From assembly GCA_964463355.1 (NCBI GenBank), contig CAYXBP010000003.1:71597-135596 (forward strand): 64,000 nucleotides of DNA, in the 5' to 3' direction. This stretch comes from Firm-04 sp964463355. Lineage in GTDB: Bacteria; Bacillota; Clostridia; Oscillospirales; Ruminococcaceae. Position numbers and translations under genes: made by a program. The notes below the pieces were generated by a model. That model was not told where the DNA came from and did not search any database. It saw only the letters and a program-made list of their open reading frames with translations. The first letter of the stretch is position 1. Each line of letters opens with the position of its first letter. This document shows positions 1-7,444 of the stretch, one piece after another.

Positions 1-33
1 ACAAGCGGCAGCTGCCGCCCTCCCGCCACCTGA
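1..33 (+). CDS. C-terminal end of an unidentified gene (partial)
   Basis: Frame 1 is open from the window edge to a TGA at 31-33 and encodes only TSGSCRPPAT. An RBS (GAAAGGAG) for the next ORF follows at once, which fits the end of a co-transcribed upstream gene. Ten residues are too few to identify it, and chance cannot be excluded. Confidence 0.3.
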   Translation, partial: TSGSCRPPAT

Positions 34-49
34 AAGGAGCGCAGTCATC

Positions 50-202
50 ATGAATAACCGTGCGCAACGCCGCGCAGCGGCGAAAGTAAAGCCTGCACAG
101 GAGCAGAAACAGGATTCCAAGAAGCGTGCGCTTCGCATTGCTGTCATCATCCTTGCCGCAGTGATGACGCTGGGTATTATTCTCATGCCCTTTTTCACAT
201 AA
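50..202 (+). CDS. Small single-pass membrane protein, 50 aa, unknown function
   Basis: ATG at 50 has an RBS (GAAAGGAG, 32-39) and runs to TAA at 200-202. The N-terminal half is strongly basic (MNNRAQRRAAAKVKP), followed by KKRALR and one hydrophobic segment at about residues 29-49. That gives a cytoplasmic basic tail and one membrane helix. I do not recognise a family. It lies just upstream of radA and is followed by an intrinsic terminator, so it may be the last gene of the upstream unit. It is too short for most ORF callers, but RBS, start and hydrophobicity all argue that it is real. Confidence 0.6.
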   Translation: MNNRAQRRAAAKVKPAQEQKQDSKKRALRIAVIILAAVMTLGIILMPFFT

Positions 203-216
203 TAGTATAATGATCT

Positions 217-247
217 GCCGGTATTCGCAATGATGCCGGCTTTTTTA
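217..247 (+). terminator. Intrinsic terminator between the 50-aa ORF and radA
   Basis: A hairpin with arms GCCGGTATT and GATGCCGGC (G-U pairs allowed) and a 6-nt loop is followed by TTTTTT at 241-246. It ends about 19 nt before the radA start, leaving no room for a promoter in between. radA must therefore be read through it or transcribed from further upstream. Confidence 0.7.
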
Positions 248-265
248 TAGACAGGAGGATCATGC

Positions 266-1657
266 ATGGCGAAAACAAAGATTCGCTACGAATGCACAGC
301 CTGCGGCGCGGAATACCCCAAATGGAACGGTCGGTGCGCTGCCTGCGGCGCATGGAACAGCATCGAAGAACAGCTGCCAACGGCAAACACCCCTGCTGCA
401 AGCATCGGTGGCACGAAGGGAAACACGAGTGCGGCAGCGCAGATACGCGAACTTGCCGATATCAGCACCAACGAAGATATCCGCTATGATACAGGCATCG
501 GGGAGCTGAACCGTGTACTTGGTGGTGGATTGGTGAAGGGATCACTGGTGTTGCTGGGCGGTGAGCCAGGAATCGGTAAAAGTACGCTGTTGTTGCAGAT
601 ATGTCAATTTCTGGGAGAAACTCATTCAGTGCTATATGTTTCTGGTGAAGAGTCCGCACGGCAGATTAAGCTGCGCGCACAGCGGCTGGGTGTGGATACT
701 GAAAGCCTCTATTTGCTGACCATTACAGATGCTGAGGCGATTTGTGATACGATCATGGAAACTGAGCCAGATGTGGTGATTGTCGATTCTGTGCAAACAC
801 TGCATATCAATAGCATGAATTCGGGGGCAGGCTCGGTGCCGCAGGTGAGAGAATGTACCAATCTGCTGATGCATACCGCCAAAGCCAAGGAGATACCGAT
901 ATTTTTGGTAGGCCATGTCACCAAAGAAGGCTCGATTGCGGGGCCAAAGGTTATGGAGCATATTGTGGACGCAGTGCTGATTTTTGAGGGCGATCGATAC
1001 CAGAGCTGCCGTGTTCTGCGTGCGGTAAAGAATCGCTTTGGCTCTACCAACGAGATTGGCGTGTTTGAGATGTCGGATCATGGTCTGCGCGAGGTTGAAA
1101 ACCCATCTGCTATGCTGCTGGAGGGTAGACCGTTGGGAGTATCTGGTACTTGTGTTTGCTGCATGATGGAAGGCAGCCGCCCGATTCTTGCCGAGATACA
1201 GGCACTGGTATCCAAAAGTACGCTCTCTGCGCCTCGTCGCACTGCAACTGGATTTGATTATAACCGCGTGTATATTCTGCTCGCCGTGCTGGAAAAACGT
1301 ATGGGATTGTTTTTTGGCGCGTTGGATGTGTATTTGAACATTGTCGGCGGCTTTCGGTTGGATGAGCCTGCTGGTGATCTGGCAGTTGCTTTGTCTTTGT
1401 ATTCTTCATTGATGGATAAGCCCATTGGGGAAACAGTGATGGCATTTGGTGAGATCGGTCTGGGTGGCGAGATTCGTGCCGTATCAAATGCAGCACTGCG
1501 CATTCAGGAGGCAGAACGGTTGGGCTTTACGCTGTGTATACTTCCAAAGCAAACCCTGCGTACCTTGCAGACAGAGCGGTTTCATATCCGTTTGGAGGGG
1601 GCTGCCAATCTGAAAGAAGCGTTTCAAATCTTAGAGCGTGAGGCAAAGTGCAGCTGA
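266..1657 (+). CDS. radA: DNA repair protein RadA
   Basis: RadA/Sms is a RecA-like ATPase that helps process recombination intermediates and promotes branch migration. The 463-aa length is typical (E. coli about 460). An N-terminal four-cysteine zinc finger (CTACGAEYPKWNGRCAACGA, about residues 10-29) is followed by a Walker A motif GGEPGIGKSTLL (about 98-109), the RadA-specific KNRFG motif (about 256-260) and a Lon-protease-like C-terminal domain. GGAGG at 253-257 serves the ATG at 266; another ATG at 262 is out of frame. No promoter is visible between the preceding terminator and the start. In many Firmicutes radA follows the clpC operon; here only a 50-aa membrane protein is seen upstream. 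Confidence 0.95.
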   Translation: MAKTKIRYECTACGAEYPKWNGRCAACGAWNSIEEQLPTANTPAASIGGTKGNTSAAAQIRELADISTNEDIRYDTGIGELNRVLGGGLVKGSLVLLGGEPGIGKSTLLLQICQFLGETHSVLYVSGEESARQIKLRAQRLGVDTESLYLLTITDAEAICDTIMETEPDVVIVDSVQTLHINSMNSGAGSVPQVRECTNLLMHTAKAKEIPIFLVGHVTKEGSIAGPKVMEHIVDAVLIFEGDRYQSCRVLRAVKNRFGSTNEIGVFEMSDHGLREVENPSAMLLEGRPLGVSGTCVCCMMEGSRPILAEIQALVSKSTLSAPRRTATGFDYNRVYILLAVLEKRMGLFFGALDVYLNIVGGFRLDEPAGDLAVALSLYSSLMDKPIGETVMAFGEIGLGGEIRAVSNAALRIQEAERLGFTLCILPKQTLRTLQTERFHIRLEGAANLKEAFQILEREAKCS

Positions 1658-1753
1658 ATGTTTGCCGTGTCAATTTAGCGGTAAAAAGCTTTAAATCATC
1701 AAAGTACACAAAACGGAGCAAAAAATCTCTGCAAATCTCGGCATAGCTGCCAC

Positions 1754-1782
1754 TTGCAACCTGCGAAAAATCGTGGTATAAT
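1754..1782 (+). promoter_or_regulatory. Promoter of the aro operon leader
   Basis: -35 TTGCAA (1754-1759), 17-bp spacer and -10 TATAAT (1777-1782) with an extended TGG before it. Transcription should start near 1789, giving a leader of about 308 nt before aroF. radA ends 97 bp upstream, so the operon is independently initiated. Confidence 0.8.
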
Positions 1783-1875
1783 AAATGCGTAAGATATCTT
1801 ATTGCTTTGATTTCCCGACTGCACAGTGAACAGTTACCACGGCGTATTGCCGAATTTTGTAAAGGAGAAACCGTC

Positions 1876-1995
1876 ATGAACCGTATTTCTACTCTGTTTT
1901 ACGCAATTGCATATCGATTTTATGGCTTTATCTATTATTTTGATAAGGTCTGTTGTCGTTTGACTGCGAAAAGCATTGCTGCCTACGGAGTATGA
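1876..1995 (+). CDS. Phe/Tyr-rich leader peptide of the aro operon (39 aa)
   Basis: ATG at 1876 has an RBS AAAGGAG (1861-1867) at 8-nt spacing, and the frame stops at TGA 1993-1995. The 39-aa product has four Phe (all TTT) and six Tyr but no Trp. Nine of the 15 residues at positions 8-22 (FYAIAYRFYGFIYYF) are aromatic. It lies between a consensus promoter and an intrinsic terminator, directly ahead of an operon that makes chorismate, Phe and Tyr. Composition and placement match a classical amino-acid attenuator leader peptide (compare pheL in enteric bacteria). The residues after the run (DKVCCRLTAKS) lie over the RNA segment that can pair with the terminator. The peptide is probably a sensor with no function after release; that role is inferred. 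Confidence 0.8.
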   Translation: MNRISTLFYAIAYRFYGFIYYFDKVCCRLTAKSIAAYGV

Positions 1996-2058
1996 TCGGT
2001 GAATTTCCGCGATTGAAAAACCGTAAACCGTAAACCGCAAACGTCCACAGTCAACGGC
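1955..2058 (+). promoter_or_regulatory. Candidate antiterminator pairing in the aro leader
   Basis: Bases 1955-1966 (GTCGTTTGACTG) can pair with 2048-2058 (CAGTCAACGGC): 11 base pairs including one G-U, with one bulged T. The second strand covers the inner end of the terminator 5' arm, its loop and the first base of its 3' arm, so the two folds exclude each other. The first strand starts right after the aromatic codons (1897-1941), where a ribosome stalled on them would leave it free. A competing upstream pairing exists: TTTT-A-CGCA (1897-1905) with TGCGAAAA (1965-1972). No folding program was run. Confidence 0.55.
2021..2041 (+). repeat. Three tandem 7-nt units in the aro leader
   Basis: Units CCGTAAA, CCGTAAA and CCGCAAA stand head to tail just before the terminator. 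The overlapping CAAACG (2038-2043) could also pair with CGTTTG (1957-1962), a second possible antiterminator contact. It may be a spacer or a protein-binding site; nothing decides between these. Confidence 0.5.
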
Positions 2059-2077
2059 TGTGGGCGTTTTGTTTTTT
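2042..2077 (+). terminator. Attenuator terminator upstream of aroF
   Basis: Arms CGTCCACAG (2042-2050) and CTGTGGGCG (2058-2066) form a 9-bp stem with one T-G pair and a 7-nt loop, followed by TTTTGTTTTTT. It sits 47 nt after the leader peptide stop and 20 nt before aroF, so every aroF transcript from the 1754 promoter must read through it. Confidence 0.85.
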
Positions 2078-2096
2078 AAGAAAGGATGTATCTATT

Positions 2097-3104
2097 ATGA
2101 TCGTTGTATTGAAGCAAAATCCCGATGCACAGCAGCTTGCTACACTAATTGACTGGTTGAAAGAAAAGCATATCGAGGTACACGCCAGTAACGGTAAACT
2201 GCACACGATTCTGGGCTTGGTGGGCGATACCGCTGCGATTGATGCAGATCTTATTGCTGCACTGGATATTGTAGAGGATGTAAAGCGCGTGCAGGAGCCA
2301 TATAAGAATGCAAACCGCAAATTTCATCCCGAACCAACCATTGTTCCCGTGGGTGATACGCAAATCGGTGGCGGTACATTGACTTTGATGGCGGGGCCAT
2401 GCTCTGTGGAAAGCGAAGAACAGATTGTTGCCATTGCAAAAAGTGTAAAGGAAAGCGGTGCCACGCTGCTGCGCGGTGGCGCGTTCAAGCCACGTACCTC
2501 GCCGTATTCGTTTCAAGGTATGGGTGCCGAAGGGCTGGAACTGCTGAAAGTTGCAAGACAGGAAACAGGTCTGCCCATCGTTACCGAGATCATGGATACC
2601 GCACAACTGCCCTTGTTCAAGGATGTAGATGTGATTCAGGTGGGAGCGCGCAATATGCAGAATTTTGATTTGCTTAAGCAGCTTGGCAGGCAGGAAAAAC
2701 CTGTTATGATCAAGCGCGGACTTTCTGCGACCTATGAGGAGTGGCTGATGAGTGCCGAATATGTTATGGCAGGGGGCAATCACAATGTGATTCTCTGCGA
2801 GCGTGGTGTACGTACCTTTGAAACATATACTCGTAATATGCTGGATCTTGGTGCAGTACCTGTGCTGCGCAAATTGACTCATCTGCCCGTGATCATTGAT
2901 CCCAGTCACGCTGCCGGTAAGGCATGGCTGGTGCCACAGCTTTCGGTAGCGGCGGTTGCGGCAGGTTGTGATGGCTTGATCATTGAGGTACACAATGACC
3001 CAGAACACGCTGCCTGCGACGGCCCCCAGTCTATTCGTCCAGAAACATTTGATGCGCTGGCAAAGAAACTGCGCGGTTTGCATAGCTATATGGAAGAAAG
3101 CTGA
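2097..3104 (+). CDS. aroF: 3-deoxy-7-phosphoheptulonate (DAHP) synthase
   Basis: Joins phosphoenolpyruvate and erythrose 4-phosphate, the committed step of aromatic synthesis. 335 aa. The N-terminal ~70 residues form the ferredoxin-like regulatory domain typical of the Thermotoga/Bacillus class of DAHP synthases. The barrel follows, with MAGPCSVESEEQ (about 98-109) and GGAFKPRTSPYSFQG (about 127-141), the family's PEP and metal-binding signatures. RBS AGAAAGGA (2079-2086) stands 10 nt before the ATG. First gene of the eight-gene aro operon and directly behind the attenuator, so entry into the pathway would be the step sensed by Phe/Tyr supply. The extra domain also suggests allosteric control, but which end product binds cannot be read from sequence. 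Confidence 0.95.
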   Translation: MIVVLKQNPDAQQLATLIDWLKEKHIEVHASNGKLHTILGLVGDTAAIDADLIAALDIVEDVKRVQEPYKNANRKFHPEPTIVPVGDTQIGGGTLTLMAGPCSVESEEQIVAIAKSVKESGATLLRGGAFKPRTSPYSFQGMGAEGLELLKVARQETGLPIVTEIMDTAQLPLFKDVDVIQVGARNMQNFDLLKQLGRQEKPVMIKRGLSATYEEWLMSAEYVMAGGNHNVILCERGVRTFETYTRNMLDLGAVPVLRKLTHLPVIIDPSHAAGKAWLVPQLSVAAVAAGCDGLIIEVHNDPEHAACDGPQSIRPETFDALAKKLRGLHSYMEES

Positions 3105-3127
3105 TGAGTAGAAAGGATATATCGTAT

Positions 3128-3964
3128 ATGAACATCACAATTGTTGGGCTGGGTTTGATCGGTGGATCGTTTGCCAAGGCAACAAAGAGCCGTACGCTGC
3201 ATACCGTAATGGGTTGCGATCTTGATGATGAGGTTAAGCTGTTTGCGAGGCTGACCGGGGCGATTGATAAGCCATTTGATGCGACTCTGCTGCCCGAAAG
3301 TAACCTGATTCTGTTGGCATTGCGACCCCATGCGGCGATCAACTGGCTGAAGGAATACGCGCCGCAGATTGCGAAAACTGCCATTGTGGTGGATATGTGC
3401 GGCACAAAGCGTGAGGTCTGTGCGGAGATGGGTGCCATTGCGAAGCAATATGGCTTTATGTATGTGGGAGGGCATCCTATGGCAGGCAAGGAGTGCGGCG
3501 GATTTGTAAACGCTGCTGAAAACCTCTATGATGGTGCTTCTATGATTCTGACCCCAGACAACAGTGTGGATATGAAAACGCTGGAGCTGCTAAAAAACTA
3601 TTTCACAGATATCGGCTTTGCCAACCTGACTTTTTCTACCCCAGAGGAGCATGATGAAATCATTGCTTACACCTCGCAGCTGGCACATATCGTATCGGGC
3701 GCGTATGTAAAATCACCCACTGCCGCCAAACGGCGCGGTTTTTCTGCGGGCAGCTTTAAAGATATGACCCGTGTGGCACGTTTGGATGAGGATATGTGGA
3801 CGGAGCTGATGATGCAAAACAGTGATTTTCTTTGCGAGGAGTTGGCTACGCTTATTGCAAAGCTGAACGAATACTGCGAGGCGTTGCAAACGAAAGATGC
3901 TGATGCACTGCGTGAATGTCTGAAAGAGGGCAGAATCTGCAAGGCAAATGTTGGCGGAAATTAA
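3128..3964 (+). CDS. tyrA: Prephenate dehydrogenase
   Basis: NAD(P)-dependent oxidative decarboxylation of prephenate to 4-hydroxyphenylpyruvate, the Tyr branch. 278 aa from the ATG at 3128, chosen because AGAAAGGA (3110-3117) lies 10 nt upstream and the product then opens with the Rossmann motif MNITIVGLGLIGGS. A longer frame from 3104 would overlap the aroF stop. GGHPMAGKECGGF (about residues 115-127) is the conserved catalytic region of the family. No fused chorismate mutase or ACT domain. It lies between aroF and aroB in the operon. Confidence 0.93.
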   Translation: MNITIVGLGLIGGSFAKATKSRTLHTVMGCDLDDEVKLFARLTGAIDKPFDATLLPESNLILLALRPHAAINWLKEYAPQIAKTAIVVDMCGTKREVCAEMGAIAKQYGFMYVGGHPMAGKECGGFVNAAENLYDGASMILTPDNSVDMKTLELLKNYFTDIGFANLTFSTPEEHDEIIAYTSQLAHIVSGAYVKSPTAAKRRGFSAGSFKDMTRVARLDEDMWTELMMQNSDFLCEELATLIAKLNEYCEALQTKDADALRECLKEGRICKANVGGN

Positions 3965-3984
3965 TGCAGCCGAAGGAGAATACC

Positions 3985-5061
3985 ATGAAAACAGTAACCG
4001 TTGAGCTTGCCGATGCAGCATATCCTGTGATGATGGAGCAAGGCTTGCGACACCGCTGTGGTGCCTTGCTTGCGGAACGGATCAAGCCGTGCAAGATTGC
4101 TGTGATTACAGATGAAAATGTTGCATCGCTTTATCTTGCTGATGTGGGCGCATCGCTGACGCAGGCAGGATTTACCGTATTGCCCATTATTGTAGCACCT
4201 GGTGAGGGTTCAAAATCTTTTGAAACGCTTGCCAAGGTTGTAGAGAGGCTGGCAGCGGAAAAATTTACCCGTACAGATTGCGCCCTTGCACTGGGTGGCG
4301 GTGTTGTTGGTGATTTAACAGGATTTGCCGCAGGTTGTTATCTTCGTGGAATCCCCTTTGTGCAGATGCCTACTACATTGCTTGCAGCTGTGGATGCTTC
4401 TGTGGGTGGCAAAACGGCTGTGAATTTGAATGCGGGCAAGAATCTGGCTGGATTGTTTTATCAGCCCCAAATGGTAATATGTGATCCTGAATGCTTGCAG
4501 ACTCTTACATCGCATTGTATTGCGGATGGCGCGGCAGAGGCGATTAAAACGGGCATTCTTGGTGATGACCAGCTGTTTGATATCTATGAAAACGGCAACC
4601 CTGCTACATCTTATGAGGAAATCATTGCGCGTTGCGTAGCTTATAAGGCGAAAATTGTGGCAGCAGATCCCACAGAGCATTCAGTGCGCAAGCTGCTGAA
4701 TCTGGGACATACTGTTGGTCATGCCATTGAAAGAGCCTCAGATTTTGCCATTTCTCATGGGCACGCAGTGAGCATTGGCATAGCATATGTTACCAGAGCT
4801 GTCAAAAAGCGTGGATTGTTGCAAGAGGATACAGCAAAGCGGATTCTTGCTACATTGGAACGCAACGCACTGCCCATTCACACTACATTCGATATTGATA
4901 CACTGGATGCACTGACCAAGGTAGATAAAAAGGCAGCGGGTGCGTCGATTACTGTGATTCTGCCCGAAGGGATTGGCAATTGTCGGTTAGAAAAAATCGC
5001 GCTGGATGAGATGCGGCGGCTGATTGCTGACGGTGTAGCGGAGGAGGCGTATCGCCCATGA
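3985..5061 (+). CDS. aroB: 3-dehydroquinate synthase
   Basis: Cyclises DAHP to 3-dehydroquinate (second shikimate step; NAD and a divalent metal are required in the family). 358 aa. ATG at 3985 follows GAAGGAG (3972-3978); the frame is open further upstream into tyrA but has no RBS there. Diagnostic stretches are GGGVVGDLTGFAAG, PTTLLAAVDASVGGKTAVN and the metal-ligand region LLNLGHTVGHAIE. The stop overlaps the aroA start by 4 nt (ATGA), indicating translational coupling. Confidence 0.95.
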   Translation: MKTVTVELADAAYPVMMEQGLRHRCGALLAERIKPCKIAVITDENVASLYLADVGASLTQAGFTVLPIIVAPGEGSKSFETLAKVVERLAAEKFTRTDCALALGGGVVGDLTGFAAGCYLRGIPFVQMPTTLLAAVDASVGGKTAVNLNAGKNLAGLFYQPQMVICDPECLQTLTSHCIADGAAEAIKTGILGDDQLFDIYENGNPATSYEEIIARCVAYKAKIVAADPTEHSVRKLLNLGHTVGHAIERASDFAISHGHAVSIGIAYVTRAVKKRGLLQEDTAKRILATLERNALPIHTTFDIDTLDALTKVDKKAAGASITVILPEGIGNCRLEKIALDEMRRLIADGVAEEAYRP

Positions 5062-6350
5062 ATCTGACGCTTGCTCCTACCAAACTTCATGGCGAACTCT
5101 CAGCGGTGCATTCCAAATCGGATGCTCACCGTAAACTGATTTGTGCTGCCTGCGCACAAGTTTCTTCGTTTTTGCCGCTGCAAAAACCTTATTGTGCCGA
5201 TATCATTGCAACCATGCAGTGTTTGACTGCGCTTGGCGCACAGTTCGTTGAGCAGGGGCATGGTGTGCAGATCACGCCCATTGACCCAAACAGACAAGGT
5301 GCAGTTCCCCTGTTGAATTGCCTGGAAAGCGGCTCTACATTGCGCTTTTTGATGCCCGTAGCAATGGCTTTTGCCGAAAATGTGCAGTTTATCGGCAGCG
5401 GCAGATTGCCACAACGACCCATCGATGCATTAGCCAATGCGATGTCTGCCCACGGCGTGCGGTTTTCTGCTCCTGCATTGCCTATGACGGCAAAAGGGAC
5501 GCTGAATGGCGGCGAATATGCACTGGCAGGCAATGTTAGCTCTCAATATCTGAGTGGCTTGCTGATGGCTTTGCCCCATGTCAGGGAGGATAGTATCATT
5601 CGTCTGACAAAACCGCTGGAATCGGCGGCATATGTTGCCCTGACTTGCAAGGTACTGCGTGCATTTGGTGCGGAGATAATCGAAGCAACGGAACATGATT
5701 TGCCTGTATACCGCATAAAAGGAAAATGCCGTTTGCACCCTCCCACCCATCTTTATGTGGAAGGCGATTGGTCCAATGCGGCGTTCTTTCTGGTGGCTGG
5801 TGCGCTTTCTGCGCCAATTACAGTGCATGGGGTGTATGCCGATTCTGTACAGGGCGATAAAGCCATTTGTGATATTTTACGCATGGCAGGGGCTGAGGTC
5901 ACACAATCTGCTGAAAGCGTAACAGTTGCGCCACCAAAAAATGGCGTATTACAGTCGTTTTCAGCCGATATGCGAGAGATTCCTGATCTGCTGCCGGTGC
6001 TTTCTGTTCTGGCGGCATTTGTCGAGGGTGAAACGCATTTGCATCATGCAGCAAGACTGCGCCTGAAGGAGTGCGACCGTTTGCGTGAAACTGCAAGGCT
6101 ACTGAGTGCCCTTGGTGGCAGGGTTGTAGAATCCGAAGATGCGCTGCACATTACGGGTGGAACGCTTCACGGTGGTACGGTGGATGGCTGCAATGATCAT
6201 CGTATGGTGATGGCAGGGGCAATCGCGGCATTGCGTTGTGAACACCCTGTTACGATCCTTGGTGTCGAAGCAGTGAACAAGTCATATCCTGCATTTTTTG
6301 AAGATTATCAGCAACTGGGCGGAATGATATGCTCCGCAGAGGAGGTTTGA
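5058..6350 (+). CDS. aroA: 3-phosphoshikimate 1-carboxyvinyltransferase (EPSP synthase)
   Basis: Transfers the enolpyruvyl group of PEP to shikimate 3-phosphate. 430 aa, the usual length. Visible signatures include SGSTLRFLMPVA, GSGRLPQRP, LKECDRLRETA near residues 335-345 and DGCNDHRMVMAGAIAA. The ATG overlaps the aroB stop by 4 nt, and aroC begins one base after its stop, so aroB-aroA-aroC are tightly coupled. The start is N-terminally compact (MNLTLAPTKLHGELSAVHSK), retaining the Lys/Ser region that binds substrate. Confidence 0.94.
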   Translation: MNLTLAPTKLHGELSAVHSKSDAHRKLICAACAQVSSFLPLQKPYCADIIATMQCLTALGAQFVEQGHGVQITPIDPNRQGAVPLLNCLESGSTLRFLMPVAMAFAENVQFIGSGRLPQRPIDALANAMSAHGVRFSAPALPMTAKGTLNGGEYALAGNVSSQYLSGLLMALPHVREDSIIRLTKPLESAAYVALTCKVLRAFGAEIIEATEHDLPVYRIKGKCRLHPPTHLYVEGDWSNAAFFLVAGALSAPITVHGVYADSVQGDKAICDILRMAGAEVTQSAESVTVAPPKNGVLQSFSADMREIPDLLPVLSVLAAFVEGETHLHHAARLRLKECDRLRETARLLSALGGRVVESEDALHITGGTLHGGTVDGCNDHRMVMAGAIAALRCEHPVTILGVEAVNKSYPAFFEDYQQLGGMICSAEEV

Positions 6351-6351
6351 C

Positions 6352-7431
6352 ATGGCATCAACATTTGGCGAACATATACAGGTTTCCGTGTTTGGCGAAT
6401 CTCACGGCGGCGGCATTGGCGTGGTGATGAACGGTTTGCCTGCGGGTATGGCTATCTCTGAAGATACGTTGTACGAATTTATGTCGCGCCGCAAACCTGG
6501 CGGCAGCCCTTTTTCTACACCAAGAAAGGAAAGCGACCGCCCTGTCATTCTTTCGGGGCTGTATGAGGGCCATACTACAGGCTTTCCGCTGTGCGCGGTG
6601 ATTGGTAATACGGATACTCGTTCGGGTGATTATCAAATGCTTTCCGATTTGCCACGCCCCTCTCATGCAGATTATACTGCCTATCTCAAGTGGCATGGTT
6701 ATGCAGATATGCGCGGTGGAGGACATTTTTCTGGCAGATTGACTGCTCCCCTTTGTGCGGCTGGCGGCATTGCGTTGCAGATCTTGGCGCAAAAGGGAAT
6801 TTTCGTTGGCGCACATCTGCAAAGCGTGTGCAATGCGCAGGATACTCCTTATCCCATGCGCCCCGATGTGGCAACTTTGCTTGCACCAGGCAAAAAGGCA
6901 TTTCCCGTTTGTGATGATACCGCCGTAGATGCCATGCAGGCAGAGATTATGGCGGCTGCTGAGGAGAAAGATTCTGTGGGAGGCACTATTGAATGTATGG
7001 TTCTGGGCTTGCCTGCCGGATTGGGCGACCCTATGTTTGATGGTGTAGAAAATCATATTGCGAGCGCGATTTTCGGTGTGCCTGCCATCAAAGGCATTGA
7101 ATTTGGCAGCGGATTTGCTTGTACAACCATGCGCGGTTCTCAGTGCAATGATCCTTTTGCCATTGACGAAAATGGTGAGATCGTCACCAAAACAAATCAC
7201 AGTGGCGGGATACAGGGCGGCATCACAAATGGTATGCCTCTGCGTTTCTGTGTAGCAGTAAAGCCTACGCCTTCCATTGGCAAGCCACAGCAGACCGTAT
7301 CACTTTCCAAGCATACCGAAGAAACACTTATCATTCAGGGCAGACACGACCCTTGCATTGCCCACCGTGCCGTACCTGTTATTGAGGCAGTAACGGCTCT
7401 GGTGATTCTGGATATGCTTGCAGAATCATGA
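6352..7431 (+). CDS. aroC: Chorismate synthase
   Basis: Converts EPSP to chorismate with reduced FMN as cofactor. 359 aa. It opens with ASTFGEHIQVSVFGESHGGG, close to the family N-terminal signature (GE(S/A)HG). RPSHADYTAYLKW and the C-terminal GRHDPCIAHRAVPVIEA, where the conserved RHDPC..R is clear, complete it. RBS GAGGAGG lies at the end of aroA. Product is the branch point for Phe, Tyr, Trp and folate; only Phe and Tyr genes are in this operon. Confidence 0.95.
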   Translation: MASTFGEHIQVSVFGESHGGGIGVVMNGLPAGMAISEDTLYEFMSRRKPGGSPFSTPRKESDRPVILSGLYEGHTTGFPLCAVIGNTDTRSGDYQMLSDLPRPSHADYTAYLKWHGYADMRGGGHFSGRLTAPLCAAGGIALQILAQKGIFVGAHLQSVCNAQDTPYPMRPDVATLLAPGKKAFPVCDDTAVDAMQAEIMAAAEEKDSVGGTIECMVLGLPAGLGDPMFDGVENHIASAIFGVPAIKGIEFGSGFACTTMRGSQCNDPFAIDENGEIVTKTNHSGGIQGGITNGMPLRFCVAVKPTPSIGKPQQTVSLSKHTEETLIIQGRHDPCIAHRAVPVIEAVTALVILDMLAES

Positions 7432-7444
7432 AAGGACACATATA

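Noticed and set aside
1807..1995. 62-aa version of the aro leader frame from 1807
   Set aside because: No RBS before 1807; ATG 1876 has AAAGGAG at 8 nt, and the aromatic run starts right after it.
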